Of a stretch of 64,000 nucleotides of DNA, positions 54,056-62,602 are shown in pieces (the first letter of the stretch is position 1; every line of letters starts with the position of its first letter). The stretch spans positions 682,001 through 746,000 of the forward strand of contig NZ_JACHMN010000003.1 of NCBI RefSeq assembly GCF_014204945.1. Direction: 5' to 3'. This DNA comes from Allocatelliglobosispora scoriae (GTDB taxonomy: Bacteria > Actinomycetota > Actinomycetes > Mycobacteriales > Micromonosporaceae). Under the pieces are notes generated by a model that was not told the origin of the DNA, did no database searches, and worked only from the letters and a program-made list of their open reading frames with translations. The position numbers and the translations under genes are program-made.

Positions 54056-54934
54056 GTGGATCGCTGGCTCTTCCTCACCGTCGACGGGCTCTCCCGGGGC
54101 GCCGTCTACGCCGCCTTCGCGCTCGCGCTGGTGCTGATCTGGCGCGGGGCACGCATCGTCAACTTCGCCCAGGGTGCGATGGCGGTCGCGACGACCTACG
54201 CCGCATACTCCGTCACCGCCGCCACCGGGTCCTACTGGCTCGGGTTCGCCACCGCCCTCGTCGGCGGGCTGCTGCTCGGGGCCGCCGTCGAACGCACGGT
54301 GATGCGGTTCGTCGCGCACACCGCCCCGCTCAACGCCGTCATCGTCGCGCTCGGGCTGGTGCTGCTGCTGCAGGCGGTGCTCGGGATGGTCTACGGCAAC
54401 GAGTTCCGGCCGATCGAGACGCCCTTCACCCGGGACGCGATCGTCGTGGGCGGGGTGTCCCTGGTCAGCCGTTACGACCTGTTCGTCTTCGGTGCGGTCG
54501 TGGTGCTCGTCGCGGTGCTGGCGGCGCTGTTCACGCGTACCGAGATGGGGCTTCGCATGCGAGCCGCAGCCTTCGCTCCGGAGGTCTCGCGACTGCTGGG
54601 GGTCAAAGTCGCGGGCATGCTCACGCTCGGCTGGGCGCTCGCCGCGGCCGTGGGGGCCCTCGCCGGGATGCTCGTCATCCCGACCGAGCTGGGCCTGCAC
54701 CCCAACGCGATGGACCTCGTCTTCGTCTCGTCCTTCACCGCAGCCGTCGTCGGCGGGCTCGACAGCCCGCCCGGCGCGGTCGTCGGCGGCCTCGCCGTCG
54801 GGCTGGTGCTGTCCTACGTCAGCGGTTACCTCGGCAGCGACCTCACGCCGATCGCCGCGCTGGCACTGCTCCTCGCGGTGCTGCTCATCCGCCCGGGCGG
54901 GCTCTTCTCCGGCATCGCGACGAGGCAGGTATGA
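54056..54934 (+). CDS. Branched-chain-type ABC permease (LivH-like)
   Basis: A 292-residue membrane protein with about eight hydrophobic helices and the family marks RGAVYAAFALALVLIWRGAR, IVNFAQGAMA, GMVYGNEFRPI, and AAFAPEVSRLLGVKVAGML near the ATPase-contact loop. GTG 54056 has GGAG 8 bases upstream; GTG 54047 is also possible. It is coupled to the next permease gene (ATGA overlap at 54931). Confidence 0.93.
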   Translation: MDRWLFLTVDGLSRGAVYAAFALALVLIWRGARIVNFAQGAMAVATTYAAYSVTAATGSYWLGFATALVGGLLLGAAVERTVMRFVAHTAPLNAVIVALGLVLLLQAVLGMVYGNEFRPIETPFTRDAIVVGGVSLVSRYDLFVFGAVVVLVAVLAALFTRTEMGLRMRAAAFAPEVSRLLGVKVAGMLTLGWALAAAVGALAGMLVIPTELGLHPNAMDLVFVSSFTAAVVGGLDSPPGAVVGGLAVGLVLSYVSGYLGSDLTPIAALALLLAVLLIRPGGLFSGIATRQV

Positions 54935-55950
54935 CCATGCCGATCCGTTCCACGCTTCTGCGCCACCTCCTCTACACCCTCGCCGGTGCCGGTGTGCTCC
55001 TCGCCGTCACGTCCACACTGGAGCCGTTCCGCAGCTTCCAGCTCGCGACCGTCGCCGCCTACTTCTGCGCCACCGCCGGGCTGACCGTCCTCACCGGACT
55101 CAACGGCCAGCTCTCGCTGGGGCACGGCGCGCTGATGGCGGTCGGCGCCTACACGGTGGCGATCGCGCAGAACATGCTGAGCGACGAAGGCTTCAGCGGC
55201 GGTTGGCTGCTGCCGGTCTCGTTGCTCGCCGCCGTGCTGACGACCGTGATCGCGGGGCTCGTCATCGGGCTCGCCGCCGCTCGGCTGCGCGGGCCCTACC
55301 TCGCCGGCGTGACCCTCGCCGTCGCGGTGACGATCCCGGCGCTGACGACCGCGTTCGACGAGGTCTTCAACAGCGACCAGGGGCTCTCGGTCTATCTGGA
55401 CCCGCCGCCTGCGAGCCTCGGCCTCACCTTCCCGCTCGAACGCTGGCAGGCCTGGATCGCGCTCGGCACGGCGCTGATCGTGGCGCTGCTCCTCGCCAAC
55501 CTCGTGCACAGCCGTTACGGCCGCACCCTGCGGGCCGTGCGGGACAACGAGGTCGCGGCGCGGCTCGCCGGGATCAACGTGGCGCGGACGCAGGTCTCGG
55601 CCTTCGTCGTCAGCGCCGCCTGCGCCGGGCTCGGCGGCGGCCTGCTCGCGGTCGTCACGCAGAGCGTCTCGCCCGGCGCCTACTCGCTCACGCTGTCGCT
55701 GTTCCTGCTGATGGCGGTGGTCGTGGGTGGGCTCGGCAGCCTCACCGGCGCGGTCTGGGGGGCCCTGCTGCTGGTGGTGCTGCCGGACCTCACCCACACC
55801 CTCACCGAGGGCCTCTCGCCGTCGGCCGCCCAGCGGCTGGAGGGCAACCTCTCGCTCGCCGTCTTCGGGCTCACCCTCATCGTCGTCATGATCGCCGCTC
55901 CCGGCGGCATCCAGGGTCTTTTCCGCAAGCTCACCGGGGCTCGGTCCTGA
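54931..55950 (+). CDS. Branched-chain-type ABC permease (LivM-like)
   Basis: A 339-residue membrane protein: TVLTGLNGQLSLGHGALMAV is the LivM hallmark, followed by GPYLAGVTLAVAVTIPALTT and the cytoplasmic coupling loop SRYGRTLRAVRDNEVAARLA. About nine to ten membrane helices. It overlaps the LivH-like gene by 4 bases and is followed by the binding-protein gene 68 bases downstream. Confidence 0.94.
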   Translation: MTMPIRSTLLRHLLYTLAGAGVLLAVTSTLEPFRSFQLATVAAYFCATAGLTVLTGLNGQLSLGHGALMAVGAYTVAIAQNMLSDEGFSGGWLLPVSLLAAVLTTVIAGLVIGLAAARLRGPYLAGVTLAVAVTIPALTTAFDEVFNSDQGLSVYLDPPPASLGLTFPLERWQAWIALGTALIVALLLANLVHSRYGRTLRAVRDNEVAARLAGINVARTQVSAFVVSAACAGLGGGLLAVVTQSVSPGAYSLTLSLFLLMAVVVGGLGSLTGAVWGALLLVVLPDLTHTLTEGLSPSAAQRLEGNLSLAVFGLTLIVVMIAAPGGIQGLFRKLTGARS

Positions 55951-56018
55951 GCCCCGGGAGAAGTGCACCGTAACCCCCTCCCGCAGATCCACGGACCGAT
56001 GAAAGGTCGGTGCTAGAC

Positions 56019-57305
56019 ATGTATCGCTCGGCACGGCGTGGGCTCGCCCTCGCTGCTTCCCTGACCCTGCTGGTCGCCATCGCCGCATGCAGCAGTGACG
56101 GCGACACCCCCGGCACGTCAGCTCCCGTTCCCGGCGTCACCGACACCGAGATCGTCGTCGGTACGCATCAGCCGCTCACCGGCCCCGCGTCCGGCGGCTA
56201 CTCCAAGATCTCGCCCGCGACGAAGGCGTACTTCGACTACGTCAACGCGGCCGGCGGCGTCAACGGCCGGAAGATCACCTACAAGGTGATGGACGACGGC
56301 TACAACCCGGCCACCACGCAGACCGCCGTGCGCCAGCTCGTGCTGCAGGACAAGGTCTTCGCGATCCTCAACGGCCTCGGTACGCCGACCCACACCGGCG
56401 TACTGGACTTCCTCAAGACCAACCGGGTCCCGGACCTCTTCGTCGCCTCCGGCAGCCGCAGCTGGGACCAGCCCGACAAGTACCCGGGCACCTTCGGCTT
56501 CCAGCCCGACTACACGGTCGAGGGCAAGATCCTCGCCAACCACGTGAAGGCGAACTTCGCCGGGCAGAAGACCTGCTTCTTCGGCCAGAACGACGACTTC
56601 GGCCGGGACAGCCTCGCCGGTGTCACGAAGATCCTCGGTGCGGACGGTGTCGCCGCCAAGCAGGAGTACGTCGTCACCAACACCAACATCGGCCCGCAGA
56701 TCGGCGCACTCAAGGCGGCCGGTTGCCAGGTTGTCATCCTCGCCACGGTGCCCGGCTTCACCGCGCTCTCGCTGGGCACGGCCGCTCGCCTCGCCTTCCG
56801 TCCGCAGTGGATCGTCTCCAGCGTCGGCGGTGACTACACCACGCTCGCCAAGACCCTCGGCGACGCCGGTAAGCCGCTGCTGGAGGGCCTGACCGGCGCC
56901 AACTACCTGCCCGCCGCCTCCGACACGGGCAACCCGTGGATCCAGCTCTTCCAGAAGATCAACAAGGAGCACAACGGGGACGCGCCGTTCGACGGCAACA
57001 TCATCTACGGCATGTCCGTCGGCTACCTCTTCGTCCAGGCGCTCCTCGCCGCGGGCAAGGACCTCACCCGCGAGGGCATCATCGCCGCGGTCGAGAAGGG
57101 CGGCTTCAAGGGCCCCGGCCTGGCACCCTTCCTCTTCGCCAAGGGCGACCACTCCGGTTACGGCGGCATGCGCATGATGAAGGTGACGGCGGGCGTCCAG
57201 TCGTACTTCGGCCCCACCTTCAAGACCGACGAGGCAGAGGCTCCGGTAACGGAGTACGCCGACCCCGCGGTCACGCCCCCCACGTCGGGTGTCCCCACCG
57301 CCTGA
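56019..57305 (+). CDS. Substrate-binding lipoprotein of Liv-type transporter
   Basis: A 428-residue periplasmic-binding-type protein anchored by a lipobox (LTLLVAIAACSSD, Cys at about 27). The mature protein begins PGVTDTEIVVGTHQPLTGPA and has the type I fold of LivJ-like proteins (YFDYVNAAGGVNGRKITYKV, DDGYNPATTQTAVRQLV, CFFGQNDDFGRDSL). The ligand is not known; Liv-like binding proteins in catabolic regions bind aromatic or aliphatic acids as well as amino acids. ATG 56019 is used; GTG 56010 is possible. It is the last gene of the transporter operon. Confidence 0.93.
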   Translation: MYRSARRGLALAASLTLLVAIAACSSDGDTPGTSAPVPGVTDTEIVVGTHQPLTGPASGGYSKISPATKAYFDYVNAAGGVNGRKITYKVMDDGYNPATTQTAVRQLVLQDKVFAILNGLGTPTHTGVLDFLKTNRVPDLFVASGSRSWDQPDKYPGTFGFQPDYTVEGKILANHVKANFAGQKTCFFGQNDDFGRDSLAGVTKILGADGVAAKQEYVVTNTNIGPQIGALKAAGCQVVILATVPGFTALSLGTAARLAFRPQWIVSSVGGDYTTLAKTLGDAGKPLLEGLTGANYLPAASDTGNPWIQLFQKINKEHNGDAPFDGNIIYGMSVGYLFVQALLAAGKDLTREGIIAAVEKGGFKGPGLAPFLFAKGDHSGYGGMRMMKVTAGVQSYFGPTFKTDEAEAPVTEYADPAVTPPTSGVPTA

Positions 57306-57310
57306 CCGCC

Positions 57311-57390
57311 AATTTCGCGTTGATCAAGGGAAGACTCGCCGCAATTCGGACACCCCGGATGGTGAGTCTTCCCTTGATCAACGGCAATTA
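57311..57390. repeat. Family B palindrome, copy 5
   Basis: Same arms and 20-base loop as the other four copies, with small end changes (ACGGCAATTA at the right edge). It lies 6 bases after the binding-protein stop and before a co-directional TetR gene. Confidence 0.88.
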
Positions 57391-57444
57391 GGGGGTGGCG
57401 TTTAGACTTCGGCGCGGGGTCGGGCAGAGGGCGAGGGCAGCGGG

Positions 57445-58065
57445 ATGACCGAGGTGGATTCGCCTGCGCGGGTGGACGGGCGCACGGCGCGGGCCGAGCG
57501 GACCCGGGCCGCGATCGTCGAGGCGCACCTCGGGCTGATCGTCGAGGGCGACCTCCGGCCGACGGGGGAGAAGATCGCCGCGCGGGCCGGCACCTCGCTG
57601 CGCGCGCTCTGGACCAACTTCAAGGACATGGAGGCGCTCTTCGCCGCCTCCGGCGAGCGCCTCTTCCAGCAGCTCGCCGCCGAGCACCGGCCGATCGACA
57701 GCGCGCTGCCGCTGCCGCGCCGCGTCGAGGAGTTCTGCGACCAGCGGGCGCGCATGCTGGAGATCCTCGCCCCGGCCGCCCGCGCCGCGCGTCTGCGCGA
57801 GCCGTTCTCGGCTCAGCTCCGCGAGAACAAAACCAAAATGATCGCCTCGGTACGCGCGGAGATAGAACTCCTCTTCGCCCGCGAGCTGGAGCTGGACCCG
57901 ATCGAGCGGGAGCAGCTCCTGCAGGCGCTCTCGGTCGCGAGCACCTGGGCGTCGTGGTCGATGCTCCGTGACGAGCTGGCCCTGCCGATCGCCGAGGCCC
58001 GGGCCGTCATGAGCCGCACGGTCACCGCCCTCCTGTTGGCGGCCATCGCCGGCGGCCTCCGCTAA
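57445..58065 (+). CDS. TetR-family regulator 1
   Basis: A 206-residue TetR-like regulator with an N-terminal helix-turn-helix (RAAIVEAHLGLIVEGDLRPT, EKIAARAGTSLRALWTNFKD, where LWTNFKD replaces the common LYYHFKN) and a helical ligand domain. ATG 57445 with GAGGG 7 bases upstream. Its target is unknown. It follows the transporter operon but is separated from it by a family B palindrome. Confidence 0.9.
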   Translation: MTEVDSPARVDGRTARAERTRAAIVEAHLGLIVEGDLRPTGEKIAARAGTSLRALWTNFKDMEALFAASGERLFQQLAAEHRPIDSALPLPRRVEEFCDQRARMLEILAPAARAARLREPFSAQLRENKTKMIASVRAEIELLFARELELDPIEREQLLQALSVASTWASWSMLRDELALPIAEARAVMSRTVTALLLAAIAGGLR

Positions 58066-58127
58066 CGACTGCCGCGCTGCGCGTGTTCACCTCAGCCGAG
58101 GTGCTCGCGTCACAGCCAAGATCGCCG

Positions 58128-58144
58128 CAACTCTTGAAGAGTTG
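58128..58144. repeat. Family A palindrome core, single copy 2
   Basis: CAACTCTTGAAGAGTTG with the left flank AAGATCGCCG, three bases from the stop of the convergent aldo/keto reductase gene. Convergent TetR and reductase genes make a terminator role possible here. Confidence 0.75.
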
Positions 58145-58147
58145 GTG

Positions 58148-59032
58148 TTAAGGGGCGCTGAGGCGGGCCAGCTCCTCGGCCGTGAGGCGCAGGGCTCCGG
58201 CGGCGACGTTCTCGGTGAGGTGGTCGGGGTTGCCGGTGCCGGGGATCGCCAGCACATGCGGTCCCTGGTGCAGGGTCCAAGCGAGGCGTACCTGTGCGGG
58301 TGTCGCACCGTGCGCCCGTGCCACCGCGAGCACCGCCGCGGTCTCCGCCACCCCGCCGGTCTCGCGGCCCGTACTCGTCACGGCGAAGAACGGTACGAAC
58401 GCGATGCCCCGAACTCCGAGGTCCCGAACGAACTCGTCGTTGTGGCGACCCAGGTCGATGCCGTACGCGTTCTGTACGCACACCACCGGTGCGATCGCCA
58501 ATGCCTGCTCGAGGTGCTCGGGTCGGGCGTTGGAGATGCCGAGGTGGCGGATCATGCCCGCGTCGCGCAGTTCGGCGAGCGCGCCGAAGTGCTCGGCGAT
58601 CGAGTCGACCCCGTGCAGCCTCAGGTTGACGACGTCCATGTGGTCCCGGCCGAGCTGGCGGAGGTTCTCCTCGACCTGCCCGCGGAGCTGATCCGGCCGG
58701 GCCAGTCCCACCCACGCGCCGGACGCGTCCCGGCTCGGACCCACCTTCGTCGTGATGACGAGCCCCTCCCGGTAGGGCGCCAGCGCCGTGTTGATCAGCT
58801 CGTTCGCGGAGCGCAGCCGGGAGAAGTAGAAGGCCGCCGTGTCGATGTGGTCGACGCCGAGCTCGATCGCGCGACGCAGGACGGCGATGGATCGGTCGCG
58901 GTTGCTCGGCACCCCGAGGTCGAAGGCGGCGCTGCCGGTGAGGCGCATCGAGCCGAAGCCGATCCGGTTGACGGTCAGGTCCCCGAGCGTCCAGGTCCCG
59001 GCCGAGCCCGCGGTGATCTCATCAGTTGGCAT
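58148..59032 (-). CDS. Aldo/keto reductase
   Basis: A 294-residue NADPH-dependent oxidoreductase: GFGSMRLTG, LGVDHIDTAAFYFSRLRSAN (Asp and Tyr of the catalytic tetrad), TTKVGPSRD (Lys), VVNLRLHGVDS, HLGISNARPEHLEQAL, VQNAYGIDLGRHN, and the C-terminal IPGTGNPDHLTEN. At the usual catalytic His the sequence reads NLRLHG, so the tetrad looks complete. ATG 59032. It may be transcribed with the dehydrogenases upstream, although two palindromes separate them. Confidence 0.92.
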   Translation of the reverse strand: MPTDEITAGSAGTWTLGDLTVNRIGFGSMRLTGSAAFDLGVPSNRDRSIAVLRRAIELGVDHIDTAAFYFSRLRSANELINTALAPYREGLVITTKVGPSRDASGAWVGLARPDQLRGQVEENLRQLGRDHMDVVNLRLHGVDSIAEHFGALAELRDAGMIRHLGISNARPEHLEQALAIAPVVCVQNAYGIDLGRHNDEFVRDLGVRGIAFVPFFAVTSTGRETGGVAETAAVLAVARAHGATPAQVRLAWTLHQGPHVLAIPGTGNPDHLTENVAAGALRLTAEELARLSAP

Positions 59033-59049
59033 TGAGCGACTCTAGCTCC

Positions 59050-59099
59050 GGACCTTGAATGGTTTGTGCTGCCAGGGCAGCGGAAACCATTCAAGGTCC
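59050..59099. repeat. Inverted repeat between reductase and alcohol dehydrogenase genes
   Basis: 16-bp perfect arms (59050-59065 with 59084-59099) and a second small stem GCTGCC/GGCAGC in the loop. It is unrelated in sequence to families A, B and C and lies next to one A core and one C core. Confidence 0.8.
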
Positions 59100-59122
59100 A
59101 GAAGGACCCAGCCCTTTAGGAC

Positions 59123-59191
59123 CAACTCTTCAAGAGTTGCGACGATCTTGGCCGCGCCGCGCCGCGAGGGCACGCTTTGCTGCAAAACGTG
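59123..59191. repeat. Family A core next to family C core
   Basis: CAACTCTTCAAGAGTTG (59123-59139) with the TTAGGAC edge on its left, followed 31 bases on by a family C core (59171-59191) with one arm mismatch. The same two families are nested at 38.2 kb. The C core lies two bases from the alcohol dehydrogenase stop. Confidence 0.8.
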
Positions 59192-59193
59192 GC

Positions 59194-60279
59194 TTAGAAG
59201 ACGACGACGGAGCGGGCGCCCTCGCCTCGGGACAGGCGGGCGAAAGCCTCGGGGGCCTCGTCCAAGGTGATCCGGTGGCTGATCAGCGGGCGCAGGTCGA
59301 GGTCGCCGTCGAGAACGGACTGCGCGAGTACGGGTAGGTCGCGATCGGGATCCGACGAGCCGTAAACCGACGACCGCAACGTCCGGGCCGAGTGGAAGAT
59401 GTCGAGCGCGCCGAGGGTGACCAGGTCGTCGCGCTTGCCGATGCCGAGGACCGTGACGCTGCCACCGCGCCGGGTGCCCTTCCACGCGGCCGTGATGCTC
59501 GCCGACCGGCCGACGCACTCGAAGGCGTGGTCGACACCCCGGCCGCCGGTCGCGGTGCGGATCGCCTTGACCAGCGTGTCTCCGGCGAGCAGGAAGTCGG
59601 TGGCGCCCGCCGCGAGAGCGAGGTCGCGCTTCGCCTCGGTGACGTCGACGGCGATGACCTGCGCGGCTCCGGCGGCCCGGGCGGCGATGACGACGGAGAG
59701 CCCGACCCCGCCGAGCCCGATGACCGCGACCGTGTCGCCCTCGGCCACGCCGGCGGTGTTGCGTACGGCACCGACGCCCGTCAGGACCGCGCAGCCCAGC
59801 AGTGCGGCCTGCTCGGCGGGTACCTCGGCGGGGAACGGCACCACGGCGCTCTCCCCGACGACGACCTCCTCGGCGAGCGAGCCCAGCCCGAGCGTCACGT
59901 TGACCGGCACACCGTCGCGGGTGGACCCGCCCGGGTAGGACGGGGTCCCCGACGTCTCGCAGATCCACGGCTCGCCGTTGTCGCAGAACCAGCACTCGCG
60001 GCAGGCGGGCGACCAGTTGAGGATCACGTGATCACCGATGTGGACTGACCGGACGGCGGAGCCGGTCTCGACCACGACGCCGGCCGCCTCATGGCCGAGG
60101 ACCAGCGGGAACTGCGGGCTCAGCGTGCCGTTGACCATGGAGAGGTCGGTGTGGCAGACCCCGGCCGCGAGGATGCGGACGCGTACCTGGTGCGGTCCGG
60201 TCTCGGGCAGCGTGATCTCCTCGATGCCGGGCGGGGTGTCCCGGTCGCGGGCGACGAAGGCCCGCACCGTGCGGCTCAT
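59194..60279 (-). CDS. Zinc-dependent alcohol dehydrogenase
   Basis: A 361-residue MDR alcohol dehydrogenase. Catalytic zinc ligands appear as AGVCHTDLS and VLGHEAAGVVVETG, the structural zinc cysteines as CRECWFCDNGEPWICE, and the NAD site as VAVIGLGGVGLSVVIAARAA. It resembles the class III-like/NDMA-dependent group. ATG 60279 overlaps the aldehyde dehydrogenase stop (ATGA), so the two are coupled and should oxidise an alcohol to an acid in sequence. Confidence 0.94.
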   Translation of the reverse strand: MSRTVRAFVARDRDTPPGIEEITLPETGPHQVRVRILAAGVCHTDLSMVNGTLSPQFPLVLGHEAAGVVVETGSAVRSVHIGDHVILNWSPACRECWFCDNGEPWICETSGTPSYPGGSTRDGVPVNVTLGLGSLAEEVVVGESAVVPFPAEVPAEQAALLGCAVLTGVGAVRNTAGVAEGDTVAVIGLGGVGLSVVIAARAAGAAQVIAVDVTEAKRDLALAAGATDFLLAGDTLVKAIRTATGGRGVDHAFECVGRSASITAAWKGTRRGGSVTVLGIGKRDDLVTLGALDIFHSARTLRSSVYGSSDPDRDLPVLAQSVLDGDLDLRPLISHRITLDEAPEAFARLSRGEGARSVVVF

Positions 60280-61712
60280 CGCTGGATCGCCTTGATCTGC
60301 ATGAACTCCTCCAGACCGAAGTGCCCCAGCTCGCGGCCGAGCCCGGACTGCTTGTAGCCGCCGAACGGGGCGAGGGGGTTGAAGGCGCCGCCGTTGATGT
60401 CGACGGCACCCGTACGCAAGCGCTTGGCGACGGCCGTGGCCCGGTCGGGATCGCCGGACCAGACACCGCCGGCGAGGCCGTAGCGGGAGTTGTTGGCGAT
60501 CTGGACCGCGTGGTCGTCGTCGTCGAAGGCGAGCACGCTCAGCACCGGTCCGAAGATCTCCTCCTGGGCCACGGTGCTGTCGGGAGAAACGTCGGCGAGC
60601 AGGGTGGGCGCGACGAAGTAGCCCGACGGCGGGACCTCGGCATCGAGGCCGCCGACGACGGCGCGGGCGCCTTCGGCGAGGCCGGTGTCGATGAAACCGC
60701 GCACCCGGTCCCGCTGACCCGCCGAGACGAGCGGGCCGACGCGGGTGGCCGGGTCGAAGGGGTCGCCCATCGTGTAGCCCGTCATCGCCGCCGCCGCCAG
60801 CGAGACCGCCTCGTCGTAGTGGTCGCGGTGGACCAGCATCCGGGTCCAGGCGGTGCAGGTCTGGCCGGAGTTGAGCAGGGCGTTGCCGACGCCGACCTTC
60901 ACCGCCTGCGCGAGATCGGCGTCGGGGAGGATCACGTTGGCGGATTTGCCGCCGAGCTCCAGGGCTACCCGGGCGATGCGGTCGGCGGCCAGGTGCGAGA
61001 TGAGCGCTCCGGTCGCGGTGGAGCCGGTGAAGGAGACCATGTCGACGCCGGGGTGGGCGGCGATGGCGGCACCCACGTCGGGGCCGGTGCCGCTGACGAG
61101 GTTGACGACGCCGGGGGGCAGGCCGGCGGCGGCGACGGCGTCGAAGAGGACGTACGCCACGAGCGGCGTCAGCTCGCTGGGCTTGAGCACGACCGTGCAG
61201 CCCGCCGCCAACGCCGGGGCCACCTTGGCGACGACCTGGTGCAGGGGGTAGTTCCACGGGGTGATGGCGCCGACGACGCCGACCGGCTCGCGTACCACCT
61301 CGGTGTTCTTGATCGAGAGCGCTGCGGGCGGTGCTGCGGCGAGTTCGACGCAGCTCGCCAGGACCGTGAGCGGCAGGCCGGCCTGGACCCGCGTGGCGAG
61401 CTTCATCGGGGTGCCGAGTTCGAGGGCGACCGTGGTCGCGATCAGCTCGGCGCGGGCCGTGAGCTCCTCGTGCAGCCTCGCGAGGTGCGCCGAGCGCTCG
61501 GCGGGGGAGAGCACCGCCCACCCGGGCCATGCCGCGCGGGCTGCGGAGACGGCGGCGTCGACATCGTGCGCGTCACCGGCCGGGACGTGGGCGAGCGCCT
61601 GCTCGGTGAAGGGGTCCTCGACGGCGATGGTGCCGGTGCCGTGCGGGGCCGTCCAGGTGCCGCCGATGAAGTGCGCGGAGCGGTCGTCGATGCCGGGGCG
61701 GGTCGCTGCCAT
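60276..61712 (-). CDS. Aldehyde dehydrogenase (NAD(P)-dependent)
   Basis: A 478-residue aldehyde dehydrogenase: ITPWNYPLHQVVAKVAPALA, the catalytic Glu in LELGGKSANVILPD, the cysteine in NSGQTCTAWTRMLV, and EEIFGPVLSVLAF. It should turn an aldehyde from the coupled alcohol dehydrogenase into a carboxylic acid, which the acyl-CoA ligase at the right edge could activate. ATG 61712 lies 20 bases from a TetR-type operator in a short intergenic gap. Confidence 0.95.
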   Translation of the reverse strand: MAATRPGIDDRSAHFIGGTWTAPHGTGTIAVEDPFTEQALAHVPAGDAHDVDAAVSAARAAWPGWAVLSPAERSAHLARLHEELTARAELIATTVALELGTPMKLATRVQAGLPLTVLASCVELAAAPPAALSIKNTEVVREPVGVVGAITPWNYPLHQVVAKVAPALAAGCTVVLKPSELTPLVAYVLFDAVAAAGLPPGVVNLVSGTGPDVGAAIAAHPGVDMVSFTGSTATGALISHLAADRIARVALELGGKSANVILPDADLAQAVKVGVGNALLNSGQTCTAWTRMLVHRDHYDEAVSLAAAAMTGYTMGDPFDPATRVGPLVSAGQRDRVRGFIDTGLAEGARAVVGGLDAEVPPSGYFVAPTLLADVSPDSTVAQEEIFGPVLSVLAFDDDDHAVQIANNSRYGLAGGVWSGDPDRATAVAKRLRTGAVDINGGAFNPLAPFGGYKQSGLGRELGHFGLEEFMQIKAIQR

Positions 61713-61732
61713 GCAAGCACCTCACGGAGAAG

Positions 61733-61751
61733 AAACTATCAGTGGAAGTTT
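61733..61751. promoter_or_regulatory. TetR-type operator before the aldehyde dehydrogenase gene
   Basis: AAACT-N9-AGTTT centred on CAGTG. It shares its outline with the operator at 62.6 kb (AAACTA...CAGCG...TAGTTT) and lies within the 52-base gap that must hold the promoter of the aldehyde/alcohol dehydrogenase operon. Confidence 0.6.
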
Positions 61752-61764
61752 TACCGTAGTCGGG

Positions 61765-62421
61765 TCAGCGAGGTTCCGGCAAGGGCGGCAGCGGGCCGAT
61801 GATCCGCTCGTACTCCTCGGACAGGCCGGCGATGAGGGCCGTGAGGCCGAGGGTGAAGGCGCCCTCGTCGACGCTCTTGCGGTGCTCGACGAGCAGGTGG
61901 GCCTGGCCGAGATGGGGGTAGTGCTGCGCGTAGACCTCGGGATCGCCGACGAAGCCCTGCGCGAACGAGCCGAGCGCCGATCCGATCACGAGATAGCGCA
62001 TGAGCGCCCCGATGTGGGTGGCGCGCGCCGGTGGCCAGCCCGCGTCGACGAGCCCGCCGTAGACCGCGTCGGCCATCGCGAGCGCCGCCGGCCGCCGCCC
62101 CGGGCCCTGGGCCAGAAACGGCACGATGTGCGGGTGTTCCCGCAGCGCATCGCGGTAGGAGCGGCCCCACAGCTGGATCGCGATCCGCCAGTCGTGCCGC
62201 CCGAAGAAGGAGGTGTCGACGAGCCCGATGATCGCGTCGGCGACGCCGTCGAGCAGCTCGTCCTTGGTCGCGAAGTGGTTGTAGAGGGACGGGCCGCGCA
62301 CGCCCAGCTCGGTGGCGAGGCGGCGGGTGGAGAAGGCGGCGAGGCCGTCGGCGTCGATGAGCGCGGTCGCGGTCTCGATGATCCGCTCGCGGCTGAGCAG
62401 CGCCTGGCGGGGCCGTGCCAT
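61765..62421 (-). CDS. TetR-family regulator 2
   Basis: A 218-residue TetR protein: helix-turn-helix RERIIETATALIDADGLAAF, STRRLATELGVRGPSLYNHF, then ATKDELLDGVADAI and a C-terminal TetR_C-like domain. ATG 62421 has GGAGGAAG upstream. It lies between two similar operators, one before the dehydrogenase operon and one before the divergent acyl-CoA dehydrogenase, so it is the best candidate for their repressor. Confidence 0.92.
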   Translation of the reverse strand: MARPRQALLSRERIIETATALIDADGLAAFSTRRLATELGVRGPSLYNHFATKDELLDGVADAIIGLVDTSFFGRHDWRIAIQLWGRSYRDALREHPHIVPFLAQGPGRRPAALAMADAVYGGLVDAGWPPARATHIGALMRYLVIGSALGSFAQGFVGDPEVYAQHYPHLGQAHLLVEHRKSVDEGAFTLGLTALIAGLSEEYERIIGPLPPLPEPR

Positions 62422-62462
62422 GGCTTCCTCCTCTCGATCCGTCGTGCTCGCGGCGCCGGTGC

Positions 62463-62524
62463 CACGTTTTGCAGCACAGCGTGGCCTCCTCGCGCATCCA
62501 GGCCACGCTGTGCTGCAAAACGTG
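62463..62524. repeat. Family C palindrome, copy 4
   Basis: Perfect 24-bp inverted repeat (62463-62486 with 62501-62524) with a 14-base loop, built on CACGTTTTGCAGCACAGCGTG. It lies in the divergent gap between TetR 2 and acyl-CoA dehydrogenase 3. Confidence 0.88.
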
Positions 62525-62577
62525 ACAGGTGACCGGCGCGCGGTGAAACTCTGCCACACGTAGGGCTGGACGCGATA

Positions 62578-62596
62578 AAACTAACAGCGCTAGTTT
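62578..62596. promoter_or_regulatory. TetR-type operator before acyl-CoA dehydrogenase 3
   Basis: AAACTA-N7-TAGTTT, perfect 6-bp arms, ending only 6 bases before ATG 62603. TAGTTT may be the -10 box of a leaderless transcript, since no ribosome site precedes the start codon. Confidence 0.7.
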
Positions 62597-62602
62597 ATCC
62601 GG

